This document shows positions 56,368-64,000 of a DNA stretch of 64,000 nucleotides, piece by piece; position 1 is the first letter of the stretch, and the number at the start of each line of letters is the position of its first letter. The notes beneath the pieces are model-generated. The model ran no database searches, had not been told where the DNA came from, and worked only from the letters and a program-made list of their open reading frames with translations. The position numbers and the translations under genes were made by a program. This stretch comes from Nitratireductor soli (GTDB lineage: Bacteria; Pseudomonadota; Alphaproteobacteria; Rhizobiales; Rhizobiaceae): the NCBI RefSeq assembly GCF_001050155.1, contig NZ_LFVY01000023.1:1-64000 (forward strand), in the 5' to 3' direction.

Positions 56368-56408
56368 GGTGATCCATAGTTTAGAATAATTCTAATTTAT
56401 GGATCACC
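56368..56408. promoter_or_regulatory. Iron-control element (ICE) inside a larger inverted repeat upstream of mbfA
   Basis: Centre TTTAGAATAATTCTAA (56380-56395) matches the Irr-bound ICE pattern TTTAGAA-N3-TTCTAA. It is nested in an outer inverted repeat GGTGATCCATA / TATGGATCACC with 11-base arms. The inner site overlaps the predicted -10 and start of transcription, as expected for repression by Irr under iron limitation. Confidence 0.8.
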
Positions 56409-56422
56409 ACCGAAGGCGTCAA
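56394..56422 (-). promoter_or_regulatory. Candidate mbfA promoter
   Basis: Minus strand TTGACG, 17 bases, TAAATT; transcription would begin near 56387, inside the ICE, leaving a leader of about 23 nt. Part of the outer palindrome forms GGATCACC, close to the start codon, possibly acting as ribosome site. Confidence 0.55.
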
Positions 56423-56432
56423 GACCGCGCCG

Positions 56433-57566
56433 TCAATCGAGCGTGCGCCGGAAGCGCAGCAGCGCGATGGCCGCATAGATGAGGATGAACCCCGTCAGAA
56501 TCGCCACCTCGAAGGCGATCGCCTGGAAGTCCGCCCCCTTCAGCATGACGGCGCGGATGATGCGCAGGAAATGGGTGAGCGGGAAGATTTCGCCGAGCCA
56601 TTGCGCCCAATCCGGCATGCCGCGGAACGGAAACATGAAGCCGGACAGCAGGATCGACGGAAGGAAGAAGAAGAAGGTGAGCTGCAGGGCCTGCATCTGC
56701 GTGCGGGCAAAGGTGGAGAAGGTGTAGCCGAGCAGCACCAGCGCCATGACGAACAGCAGCACGGCGATCAGAAGCAGCCCCATGCCGCCGACGAAGGGCA
56801 CGGCGAACAACAGCTTGGCGGCGCCGAGGATGACCGCCACCTGCACCGCGCCGACGACCAGATATGGCAGAACCTTGCCGAGCATGATCTCCAGCGGGCT
56901 TGCCGGCATGGCGAGCAGGTTTTCCATCGTGCCGCGCTCGCGCTCACGGGTCAGCGCGATGGAGGTCATCATGACCATCGTCATCTGCAGGATGACGCCG
57001 AGCAGGCCCGGCACGATGTTGTATTGCGAAATGCCTTCGGGATTGTAGCGGCGATGGACGATCACCTCGAGCCGGTCGGCCGGCTTCGCCTCCGAGGCGG
57101 GAATGCCGCGCTCGCGCAGCAAGGCCTCGGAGGCCACCGTGCCGAGCGTCGAAATGGCGCCCGAGGCGACCGACGGATCGGTGGCGTCGGCCTCGATGAG
57201 GATGCGCGGGTATTGCCCGCGATCGACGCGCCGGGCGAAATCCGACGGGATGGTGACGACGAACACCACCGCCCCGCTGGCCATCAACCCTTCGGCCTCG
57301 GCGGCGCTGCCGACCACGTAATCGATACGGTAATAGCCGGTGGTCTCCAGCGCCGAGACCATGGCGCGGCTGTAGTGGTCCTGGCTGAGCGCCACCAGCG
57401 CCGTCGGCAGGGCCTTGGGATCGCTGTTGATGGCGTAGCCGAACAGCACGAGCTGCATCAACGGCACGCCGAGCATCATGCCGAAGGTGATGCGGTCGCG
57501 CCGCATCTGGATGAACTCCTTGATCAGGATGGCGCCGAGCCGGACGAATGAGAAGACGCCGTTCAT
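56433..57566 (-). CDS. ABC-2 type multidrug efflux permease (YbhS/YbhR-like)
   Basis: 377 residues: one N-terminal helix (ITFGMMLGVPLMQLVLFGYAI), a large periplasmic domain (about 50-180, with VVFVVTIPSDFARRV and VIVHRRYNPEG), then five helices including MMTSIALTRERERGTMENLLAMP and FFFLPSILLSGFMFPFRGMP. Typical ABC-2 permease of drug exporters. Starts within the ATPase stop (ATGA). Only one permease is encoded, so it probably forms a homodimer. Convergent with nothing; mbfA lies beyond. Confidence 0.92.
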   Translation of the reverse strand: MNGVFSFVRLGAILIKEFIQMRRDRITFGMMLGVPLMQLVLFGYAINSDPKALPTALVALSQDHYSRAMVSALETTGYYRIDYVVGSAAEAEGLMASGAVVFVVTIPSDFARRVDRGQYPRILIEADATDPSVASGAISTLGTVASEALLRERGIPASEAKPADRLEVIVHRRYNPEGISQYNIVPGLLGVILQMTMVMMTSIALTRERERGTMENLLAMPASPLEIMLGKVLPYLVVGAVQVAVILGAAKLLFAVPFVGGMGLLLIAVLLFVMALVLLGYTFSTFARTQMQALQLTFFFFLPSILLSGFMFPFRGMPDWAQWLGEIFPLTHFLRIIRAVMLKGADFQAIAFEVAILTGFILIYAAIALLRFRRTLD

Positions 57567-58480
57567 TGCATGTTGTCCGTCGCATTGGCCATGAACTGGA
57601 TGAACACGTCCTCCAGGCTGGTCTCGCCGCGGGCGATGGTCATGCCGTCGCGCTTTTCGACATCGGCGAGCGCCGCCTTGAGGGCTGCCGGGTCCGAGCC
57701 GACCACATGCAGCGTCGCGCCGAAGGGAGCCACCTGCTCGACGCCCGGACGCCCGCGCAATTCCCCCGCCAGCCGCTCGAGGCCCGGCCCCTCGATCACA
57801 TAGGTCACCAAACCGGCATCGCGCACCACGTCCGCCACCGAGCCGGTGGCGAGCATGGTGCCGTAGGAGATGTAGGAGATGCGGTGGCAGCGCTCGGCCT
57901 CGTCCATGTAATGGGTCGAGACGAGCACGGTCAGGCCGTCGGCCGCCAGGCGGTGGATCTCGTCCCAGAAGTCGCGCCGCGCCTTCGGGTCGACGCCGGC
58001 GGTCGGTTCGTCGAGCAGAAGAAGCTTCGGCTTGTGCATGATGCAGGCGGCCAGCGCCAGGCGCTGTTTCCAGCCGCCCGACAGCGTGCCGGCCAGCTGG
58101 TTGCGCCGCGACGACAGGCCGAGATCGTCCAAGGTGCGCGTGACATAGGCATCCACCGGCCTCAACTGGTAGAGCCTGGCGACGAAGGCCAGATTCTCGG
58201 CGATGGTCAGGTCCTCGTAGAAGGAGAAGCGCTGGGTCATGTAGCCGACTTCGCGCTTGATCTTCAGCGCCTCGGTGCGCAGGTCGAAGCCGAGCACCGT
58301 GCCGTCGCCCTCGTCGGGCGTCAGCAGGCCGCACATGATGCGGATCGTGGTGGTCTTGCCGGACCCGTTGGGCCCGAGGAAGCCGACGATCTCGCCGGTC
58401 TTCACCGACATGGAGACCTGGTTGACGACCGTCTTTTCGCCGAAGCGCTTGACGAGGCCGTGCACGTCGATGGCGTTCAT
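57563..58480 (-). CDS. ABC transporter ATP-binding protein of the ABC-2 efflux system (YbhF-like)
   Basis: 305 residues, one cassette: Walker A GPNGSGKTTTIRI near 38, Q-loop MTQRFSFYEDLT, signature LSGGWKQRLALAACI, Walker B LLLLDEPTAGVDPKARRDFW, H-loop STHYMDEAERC. The DrrA-like C-terminal domain follows. GGGAG precedes ATG 58480; ATG 58492 is an alternative. E. coli YbhF has two cassettes in one chain, whereas this has one. Confidence 0.93.
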   Translation of the reverse strand: MNAIDVHGLVKRFGEKTVVNQVSMSVKTGEIVGFLGPNGSGKTTTIRIMCGLLTPDEGDGTVLGFDLRTEALKIKREVGYMTQRFSFYEDLTIAENLAFVARLYQLRPVDAYVTRTLDDLGLSSRRNQLAGTLSGGWKQRLALAACIMHKPKLLLLDEPTAGVDPKARRDFWDEIHRLAADGLTVLVSTHYMDEAERCHRISYISYGTMLATGSVADVVRDAGLVTYVIEGPGLERLAGELRGRPGVEQVAPFGATLHVVGSDPAALKAALADVEKRDGMTIARGETSLEDVFIQFMANATDNMQ

Positions 58481-58525
58481 TTCAGCTCCCATTGAGCGGC
58501 TCCTCCAAGGGTGCGGGTGGACCCA

Positions 58526-58633
58526 GGTGCGATGGTGAGCAGTGGGCAGGAAAGCGCCGTTTGGGGTCTGCGCCTTCGGGGATACGGGAGGCGGGGCGTG
58601 CTCCCGCTACTGCTCACTGCTCGCCATCGCACC
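58526..58633. repeat. Inverted repeat (24-bp arms) at the hlyD-type gene end
   Basis: GGTGCGATGGTGAGCAGTGG (58526 on) returns inverted at 58610-58633 with 22 of 24 matching bases; the right arm overlaps the last codons of the membrane fusion protein gene. The 60-bp centre has a further GGGAG/CTCCC stem. The form (iterated GAGCAGT) resembles intergenic repeats in rhizobia; here it is within an operon, ahead of the ATPase ribosome site. Confidence 0.65.
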
Positions 58634-59575
58634 CGGTGCCAGCCTCACATCGACGATCTGGCCCGGCTGCAGGCCGGCGGCCTCGCCCTCGGGCCGTGCT
58701 TCGATCAGGTAGACGAGCTTCTGGCGCGTTTCGAGCGAGTAGATCACCGGCGGGGTGAACTCCGGCTCCTGCGAGACGTAGGAAACGCGCGCCGTCAGGC
58801 CGGGCGGGCAGCCGTCGCAATTGACCAGGAGCTGCGCGTCGGGGGCGATGGCGGAAAACCGTTCCTGCGGTATGTAGACCTTCAGCTTCACGCCGCCATC
58901 GGGCAGCAGCGAGACGACCGGCGCCGACGGGCCGGCCACATCGCCGGCGTTGCGGATGATGTCGTCGACACGGCCGGCGGCCGGCGCCTTGATGGTGCGC
59001 TCCGACAGGCGCCAGCGCGCCTGTTCCAGCGCCGCCTGCATCTGGTCGCGCCGCTTGGCGGCGGCGTTGATCGCCTCCGCCCGCGCCGGCAGGCGGGCGA
59101 CGGCGAGATTGGCCTTGGCCTGGCCGATGCGCGTGTCGGCCAATTCCTTTGCGGTTTCGGCCTTGTCGAGCTCGGCCTGCGTGGCGATGCCGCGCCTGGA
59201 TAGGTCACGCGTGCGGGCGAGCACGCGCCCTGCCTCCTCCGCTTCTGCATTGGCGGAGGCGAGCGTCGCCTCGAGCACGGCGATCTCCTCGGGCCGTTTG
59301 GCCTCCTTCAGGTCGGCGAGCTGCGCTTCAGCCTCGGCCAGGGCCGCTTCCGCCTGGGTAATGGCGATCTCGGCGCCGGTCGAATCCATCAGGGCGATGG
59401 TCGCGCCGGCCTCGACCCGCGCACCGCGACGCACGGAAACGGCGCTGACCTGACCGATCTCGACCGGTGCCAAGAGCACGTAGTCACCCTCCACATAACC
59501 GACCGCCAGAGGCGCCTCCGGAGCGCAGGCGGCAAAGAAGCCGGCGACAAACGGGATGGCGCAGAGCATGCTCAT
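58607..59575 (-). CDS. HlyD-family membrane fusion protein (YbhG-like), predicted lipoprotein
   Basis: 322 residues linking the ABC-2 pump to the outer membrane. N-terminus CAIPFVAGFFAACAPE contains a lipobox. The lipoyl/barrel-sandwich halves (LLAPVEIGQVSAVSVRRGARVEAGATIALMD and IKAPAAGRVDDI) flank an alpha-helical hairpin (about 75-170, rich in Glu/Ala heptads). It begins in the stop codon of the TetR gene (ATGA), so regulator and pump are one operon. Confidence 0.92.
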   Translation of the reverse strand: MSMLCAIPFVAGFFAACAPEAPLAVGYVEGDYVLLAPVEIGQVSAVSVRRGARVEAGATIALMDSTGAEIAITQAEAALAEAEAQLADLKEAKRPEEIAVLEATLASANAEAEEAGRVLARTRDLSRRGIATQAELDKAETAKELADTRIGQAKANLAVARLPARAEAINAAAKRRDQMQAALEQARWRLSERTIKAPAAGRVDDIIRNAGDVAGPSAPVVSLLPDGGVKLKVYIPQERFSAIAPDAQLLVNCDGCPPGLTARVSYVSQEPEFTPPVIYSLETRQKLVYLIEARPEGEAAGLQPGQIVDVRLAPGAMASSEQ

Positions 59576-60285
59576 GAGGGTTCCTTTCCGCGCCCATCGC
59601 CGCTTTCATGCGCGGCGAGGATGGCGGCGAGATTGCCGCTGATGGCAGCGGCGATGGCTGACGCCTGCGGGCGGCCGATCTCGCTCCAATCCATGCGCCG
59701 CCGGACAGCCTCGCCGGCGATGCGGAAATAGACGACCTGGCCGATCAGGGTGAAGACGGTCAGCTTGGTCGTGGCGCTTTCGGCCGGCTCGCCGGTGGCC
59801 GCCTGCCACACCTGGCACAGCCGCTTGTGGACCGGCGCGAAGATGCCGTCATAGATGCGGTCGAGCGCCACGGTGGGGTGGGACAGTTCACGCAGGACGA
59901 ACTTGACGATGAGCTGAGCCTCCGGGCTGGCGATGATGAAGCCGGTCAGCGTTTCAAGCCCCCGGCCGAGCAGGGCGCGCGCCTCGGCCGGCGTTTGACC
60001 GGCGGGCTCCCCGCCGCCGAGATCGAGCGCCTTGCTGGCGACCCCGCCGATCAGCGCGACGATGTGATCGGCGCAGGCCGTGCGCAGGCCTTCCTTGCCG
60101 CCGAAATGATAGGAGATGGAGCCGATATTGGCCTTCGCCTCGGTGGCGATCTCACGCGTCGTCGTGCCCTCGAACCCCTTCTCGCCGAACAGTTTCAGCG
60201 CGGCAAGGACAAGGGATTGGCGCGTGTGTTCAGCCGAGGTCAGGCGCGGTCGACGATCCCGGGGCGATTGGCTTTCTCGATTCAT
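59572..60285 (-). CDS. TetR family regulator, CecR-like
   Basis: 237 residues. DNA-binding domain TRQSLVLAALKLFGEKGFEGTTTREIATEAKANIGSISYHFGGKEGL (about 20-66) and the CecR-type C-terminal domain (TPAEARALLGRGLETLTGFI..., IGQVVYFRIAGEAVRRRM). In E. coli CecR controls ybhGFSR; the order regulator-HlyD-ATPase-permease is the same here. Start ATG 60285; a TTG at 60294 would add three residues. An eight-base inverted repeat lies directly upstream. Confidence 0.93.
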   Translation of the reverse strand: MNRESQSPRDRRPRLTSAEHTRQSLVLAALKLFGEKGFEGTTTREIATEAKANIGSISYHFGGKEGLRTACADHIVALIGGVASKALDLGGGEPAGQTPAEARALLGRGLETLTGFIIASPEAQLIVKFVLRELSHPTVALDRIYDGIFAPVHKRLCQVWQAATGEPAESATTKLTVFTLIGQVVYFRIAGEAVRRRMDWSEIGRPQASAIAAAISGNLAAILAAHESGDGRGKEPS

Positions 60286-60294
60286 GGCTTCCAA

Positions 60295-60314
60295 TTAATC
60301 AAACGATTGATTAA
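60295..60314. promoter_or_regulatory. Operator of the CecR-like regulator (candidate)
   Basis: TTAATCAA-acga-TTGATTAA, eight-base perfect arms, ten bases before the tetR start. AT-rich against a GC-rich background, consistent with a TetR-type site and autoregulation. Confidence 0.7.
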
Positions 60315-60448
60315 AGTCAAGCCGCGAACCGATGAGCGGCGACGCACCGTCGATTCCAGCATTCGTGCACAGATCGGGCGTTTCCGACCGGCGGCAAAAT
60401 GCACTAAGTTCCGCCAGCGACGAGTCATCGAATCGGAATGTGAGGCCG

Positions 60449-61264
60449 ATGAGCGAACAAACCAGCAGCCTGCTCGACCGGTTCGGTCGCTTTCTGGCGC
60501 GGCGGTTGCAAAGCGAATCTTCGGGCTACCAGCCTTACACGCCATCCGACCCGGAGACCCTGCACCGGACCCTGCGGCCCGGCGACATCCTGCTCGTCGA
60601 GGGCAACCAGCGCATCTCGGCGGCGATCAAATACCTGACGCAATCGACCTGGAGCCATTCGGCGCTGTATGTGGGCGACGCGCTGCCGCAGCCGGAGGAC
60701 GGGTCCGACCGGCCGCGCCTGATCGAGGTCAATCTGGGCGATGGCTGCATCGCCGTGCCCTTGTCGAAATACCGCACCTACAACACCCGCATCTGCCGGG
60801 CGAGCGGGCTGACGCCGGACGACCGCGACGCCATCGTCAATTTCATGATCGGCAATATCGGCCTGCGCTACGACATGCGCAATATCTTCGACCTGTTGCG
60901 CTACTTCATGCCGACGCCGCCCGTGCCGGTGCGCTGGCGGCGGCGGATGATCGCGCTCGGCTCCGGCGATCCGACGCGGGCCATCTGCTCCTCGCTGATC
61001 GCCCAGGCCTTCCAGAACGTGCGCTATCCGATCCTGCCGGAGGTGACCCGCGCGCCGGGCCGCGCCTCGGCGCAATCGACCTTCTCGCGCAGCGAGATCC
61101 TGCATATCCGCAGCCACACGCTGTTCACGCCGCGCGATTTCGACCTGTCGCCCTTTTTCGAGATCGTCAAGCCGACGCTCGCCTTCGGCTTCGACTACAA
61201 GAAGCTGCTCTGGGCGCGCGACCATAACGGCGAAACCACAGCCACGCCCAGCGAGGACGGCTGA
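60449..61264 (+). CDS. YiiX/YebB-like NlpC/P60-type cysteine hydrolase
   Basis: 271 residues. The permuted papain-like signature is present: PGDILLVEGN near residue 46, a His in TQSTWSHSALYVGD (about 69), and a catalytic Cys in RAICSSLIAQAFQNV (about 184). Family members cleave amide or ester bonds at membranes or peptidoglycan, mostly undefined. ATG 60449 after GAGG; frame open to 60332 not supported. The stop codon shares a base with the antiporter start. Confidence 0.88.
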   Translation: MSEQTSSLLDRFGRFLARRLQSESSGYQPYTPSDPETLHRTLRPGDILLVEGNQRISAAIKYLTQSTWSHSALYVGDALPQPEDGSDRPRLIEVNLGDGCIAVPLSKYRTYNTRICRASGLTPDDRDAIVNFMIGNIGLRYDMRNIFDLLRYFMPTPPVPVRWRRRMIALGSGDPTRAICSSLIAQAFQNVRYPILPEVTRAPGRASAQSTFSRSEILHIRSHTLFTPRDFDLSPFFEIVKPTLAFGFDYKKLLWARDHNGETTATPSEDG

Positions 61265-62472
61265 TGAACATTCACACGGCGCTCGTTCTCCTGTTCGCCG
61301 CCTTCACCCTCTATTCGCTGGTGGCGCGACGGCTGGAAGCCTCGATCCTGTCCGGCCCGATGCTGTTCACGGCGATCGGCTATGCTTTCTTCAGCATCGA
61401 CGCGGCGCTGATCTCGCCGCTCAACAATTCCGTCGTCGAGTTCCTGGCCACAGCGACGCTGGCCATCATCCTGTTTCGCGACGCGGCCAACATCCGCATT
61501 TCCAGCGTTATCGCCGAGCGGGCAACGGCGGCTCTCTCGGCACGGTTGCTGTTCATCGGCATCCCCTTGACGATCCTCGCCGGCACATGGGCCGGGCTGG
61601 CGCTGTTTCCCGCCCTTGGCCTGTTCGGCGCGCTGGTGCTGGCCATCGTTTTGACGCCGACCGACGCCGCCCTTGCGCAGCCGGTCTTCGGCAATGACGG
61701 GCTGCCGGAGATCGAGCGCGAGGCGCTCGATGTGGAGAGCGGGCTGAACGACGGGCTGTGCCTGCCGGTGCTGCTGATCACCCTGGCGCTGGCCGCCGAC
61801 ACCGGCGGCGGCGAAGGCATGGCCGGCCACACGGCCTTCTTCCTGAAGCAGGTGGTGTTCGGACCGATCGTCGGCCTGGCGGCGGGGTATCTCGGCGCGG
61901 TTTGCGCCGGCTTCGCCTTCGACCGCGCGCTGTCGAACCCGGCCGGCCGCACGCCGATCATGGTCGGGCTGGCGGGGCTCGCCTATCTCGCCGCCGAGCA
62001 GTTGGGCGGCAACGGCTTTCTCGCCGCCTTCATGGCCGGACTGGCCTTCGGCTGGCGCCTGCCGGCGGAAACCGTCGAGAAGGCGAGCAATTTCGCCATG
62101 ACGGAAGGCTCGATCCTGACCAATCTGACGTTTCTGATCTTCGGCGCCGTGATGCTGCCACGCGCCTTCGGGACGGCGCCGGCGCCGGCGCTGCTGTATG
62201 CCGTTCTCAGCCTGACTCTCGTGCGCATGCTGCCGGTGTTCATCGCCATGCTTGGAACGCGCTCGACCGGCAAGGCACGCCTGTTCGTCGGCTGGTTCGG
62301 CCCGCGCGGGCTGGCCTCGGTGCTGTACCTGATCCTGGTGGTCGATCAATCCGGCTTCGTCGTTGCCGAGGCCGTGACGAACATCGCCGTCTTCACCATT
62401 CTCCTGTCGGTGATCCTGCACGGGGTGAGCGCGCCGTTTGCGCAGCGGGTGTTCTTCCGGACGCGCGGCTGA
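61264..62472 (+). CDS. CPA1-type Na+/H+ antiporter
   Basis: 402 residues, 12 or so helices. Typical elements: FRDAANIRIS, IVLTPTDAALAQPVF (the TD helix), ESGLNDGLCLPVLL (ion-binding ND motif), and GWFGPRGLASVLYLIL. These define monovalent cation:proton antiporters of the NhaP/CPA1 class. Probably exchanges Na+ or K+ for H+ across the inner membrane. Starts one base within the previous stop (TGATG), suggesting joint expression with the hydrolase; no known link. Confidence 0.93.
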   Translation: MNIHTALVLLFAAFTLYSLVARRLEASILSGPMLFTAIGYAFFSIDAALISPLNNSVVEFLATATLAIILFRDAANIRISSVIAERATAALSARLLFIGIPLTILAGTWAGLALFPALGLFGALVLAIVLTPTDAALAQPVFGNDGLPEIEREALDVESGLNDGLCLPVLLITLALAADTGGGEGMAGHTAFFLKQVVFGPIVGLAAGYLGAVCAGFAFDRALSNPAGRTPIMVGLAGLAYLAAEQLGGNGFLAAFMAGLAFGWRLPAETVEKASNFAMTEGSILTNLTFLIFGAVMLPRAFGTAPAPALLYAVLSLTLVRMLPVFIAMLGTRSTGKARLFVGWFGPRGLASVLYLILVVDQSGFVVAEAVTNIAVFTILLSVILHGVSAPFAQRVFFRTRG

Positions 62473-62586
62473 GCCGCCGGGCGCTTTGCCGCAGCGTGGC
62501 GGCTTGCCACAGCGACCGAGCGCCGCTTTGACGAAGCGGGCGGGCGGGTCTACCCTTCCCGCGTACCTCACCGCCGGGAGACCTCG

Positions 62587-63951
62587 ATGGACCCGCTTTT
62601 GCTGTCGCGCATCCAGTTCGGCGCGAACATCTCTTTTCACATCCTGTTTCCCGCCATCACCATTTCGCTCGGCTGGTTCCTGCTGTTCTTCAAATGGCGC
62701 TACAACCGCACCGGCGACGAAGCCTGGATGCGGGCATACTTCACCTGGGTGAAGGTGTTCGCGCTGTCTTTCGCGCTTGGCGTCGTCTCCGGCGTGACGA
62801 TGACCTTCCAGTTCGGCACAAACTGGCCGGGCTTCATGGAAACGGTCGGCAACATCGCCGGTCCCCTGCTCGGCTATGAAGTGTTGACCGCCTTCTTCCT
62901 CGAAGCCGTGTTCCTCGGCATCATGCTGTTCGGCTTCCGCAAGGTATCGAACCGCATGCACACGCTGGCCACCTTCCTGGTCGCCTTCGGCACCACCATG
63001 TCAGCCTTCTGGATCCTCGCCCTGAATTCATGGATGCAGACGCCGACAGGCTTCGAAATGCGCGATGGCGTCGCCTTCGCCACCGACTGGTGGGCGGTGA
63101 TCTTCAACCCGTCCTTCCCCTACCGGCTGCTGCACATGCTGCTTGCCTCGGGGCTGACCGCGGCCTTCCTCGTCGCCGGCTTCTCCGCGCTGCGCTACCT
63201 GGCCGGCGACCGCGCGGAGAGCATGTGGAAAGCGCTGAGGACCGGCATCGCCGTCGGCGCCGTGCTCATCCCGCTGCAGATCTTCGCCGGCGACCAGCAC
63301 GGGCTGAACACCCTCGAGCATCAGCCCGCCAAGGTGGCGGCGATGGAGGCCAATTGGGAGACGCGTTCGAACGTGCCGCTGGTGCTGTTCGCCCTGCCCG
63401 ACGAGAAGGCGAAGAAGAACCGCTACGAGCTTGCCATTCCCAACGGCGCTTCGCTGATTCTCAGGCACAGCGCGTCCGGCGTGGTGCCGGGGCTCGACCA
63501 GTTCGAAGGCATGCACCCGCCGGTGATGCCGGTGTTCTGGGGCTTCCGCATCATGGTCGGCGTGGGCATGGCGATGCTGCTGTTCTCGTGGATCGGCGCC
63601 TTCTACCTGTTCCGCCGCGGCACGCTGCCGAAACCGCTGGCGCTGGTGCTGGTGCCGATGGCGCTGTCGGGCTGGGTGGCTGTCCTGGCCGGCTGGTACA
63701 CGACCGAGATCGGCCGCCAGCCCTGGCTGGTGACCGGCGTGTTGAAGACGGCGGATGCCGTCGGCCCGGTGACCGGCGGCCATGTGGCGCTGACGCTGGC
63801 CGGCTATCTGGCGTTGTATGCGGTGCTGCTGGTCGTCTATCTGGGCGTCCTGATCCACATGGCGCTGAAAGCGGCCAAGGAGGGCGACCGCTCACCCAAC
63901 CCGGCAAGCGGCGACCGTGCCATGTCGCAACCGATGCAGGCAGGGGAGTGA
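62587..63951 (+). CDS. cydA: Cytochrome bd-type ubiquinol oxidase subunit I
   Basis: 454 residues: terminal oxidase subunit that binds quinol and three hemes. FGANISFHILFPAIT carries the heme b595 His (about residue 19-21), FLEAVFLGIMLFGF the Glu pair, RLLHMLLASGL the b558 His, and GRQPWLVTGVLKTADAV is the conserved late motif. The Q-loop (about 250-290) is of the short type, as in cyanide-insensitive CIO oxidases. Stop is followed by cydB. Confidence 0.94.
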   Translation: MDPLLLSRIQFGANISFHILFPAITISLGWFLLFFKWRYNRTGDEAWMRAYFTWVKVFALSFALGVVSGVTMTFQFGTNWPGFMETVGNIAGPLLGYEVLTAFFLEAVFLGIMLFGFRKVSNRMHTLATFLVAFGTTMSAFWILALNSWMQTPTGFEMRDGVAFATDWWAVIFNPSFPYRLLHMLLASGLTAAFLVAGFSALRYLAGDRAESMWKALRTGIAVGAVLIPLQIFAGDQHGLNTLEHQPAKVAAMEANWETRSNVPLVLFALPDEKAKKNRYELAIPNGASLILRHSASGVVPGLDQFEGMHPPVMPVFWGFRIMVGVGMAMLLFSWIGAFYLFRRGTLPKPLALVLVPMALSGWVAVLAGWYTTEIGRQPWLVTGVLKTADAVGPVTGGHVALTLAGYLALYAVLLVVYLGVLIHMALKAAKEGDRSPNPASGDRAMSQPMQAGE

Positions 63952-63997
63952 CATCGATGATCGCGACCCACGCAACCACGGCTGAAGGAGTTTGATC

Positions 63998-64000
63998 ATG
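63998..64000 (+). CDS. Start codon of a downstream gene, expected cydB (partial)
   Basis: The window ends at ATG 63998, with AAGGAG seven bases upstream, 46 bases after the cydA stop. By operon convention it is subunit II of the bd oxidase, but only the first codon is visible. Confidence 0.45.

Noticed and set aside
56433-58334. 633-codon frame joining ATPase region and permease
   Set aside because: The first part is an out-of-frame reading of the ATPase gene; the real permease starts at 57566 with the usual ATGA overlap.
63957-63995. 12-codon frame between cydA and the next gene
   Set aside because: Too short and without the hydrophobic helix of CydX-type subunits; the AAGGAG inside it is the ribosome site of the next gene.

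Overview
The window reads as chromosomal DNA of a high-GC alphaproteobacterium, most likely Hyphomicrobiales and probably a Mesorhizobium-like Phyllobacteriaceae. The evidence is core gene order (a TIGR02300-type gene divergent from aroA, then cmk and rpsA; ubiE-ubiB followed by coaBC and later dut), a class II (CP4-like) AroA, rhizobial-type Opp/Dpp and TRAP transporters, a membrane-bound ferritin MbfA with an Irr-type operator, and several families of palindromic intergenic repeats of the rhizobial kind. This assignment rests on recalled families and synteny, not on a database search. No rRNA, prophage, insertion sequence or CRISPR array was found. One tRNA (Ala, GGC) is present.

Layout. 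0-16 kb is uptake: a DUF924 gene, dppABCDF on the plus strand, a TRAP operon resembling the ectoine transporter TeaABCD on the minus strand, and an oppABC operon ending in a fused double ATPase. 16-20 kb holds a lipoprotein-type subtilisin-like protease, a cluster of tandem hairpins and dihydroorotase. 20-28 kb is core: tRNA-Ala, an acidic TIGR02300 protein, aroA, an atypical SDR, a LysE exporter, cmk, rpsA with a clear terminator, then GFA, VOC and SlyX proteins. 28-37 kb is a nucleoside import and salvage region: ABC ATPase and two permeases, cdd, purine nucleoside phosphorylase and deoA in one overlapping run, then, facing it, a retropepsin-like protein, upp and add.

36.7-49.2 kb is a ubiquinone/coenzyme A/dUTPase block (ubiE, ubiB, coaBC, dut) interrupted twice: by a vapBC-type toxin-antitoxin pair with an iterated operator, and by about 7.3 kb of accessory genes (GNAT, pirin, two ArsR-SRPBCC cassettes, an MliC-like lysozyme inhibitor, a 1-Cys peroxiredoxin, prfC). 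49.4-53.1 kb is a TAXI-type TRAP transporter with a DUF1850 protein. 53-56.4 kb has a large palindromic repeat, an ArsR-type regulator, DUF1127, NIPSNAP and monooxygenase-like small proteins, and mbfA under an apparent iron-control element. 56.4-60.3 kb is a TetR/CecR-regulated ABC-2 exporter. The end holds a YiiX-like hydrolase, a CPA1 antiporter and the start of a cytochrome bd oxidase operon.

Themes. All four operons that begin with a solute-binding protein carry a strong stem-loop directly after that gene, which would allow the binding protein to be expressed above the membrane parts. Several regulators (two ArsR, CecR-like TetR, VapB, Irr for mbfA) have palindromes next to their start codons that are readable in the sequence. 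I found no convincing completely new multi-gene system; the best leads are the iterated vapBC operator, the tandem hairpin cluster at 18.5 kb, the ArsR operator pairs, and the mbfA iron-control site.
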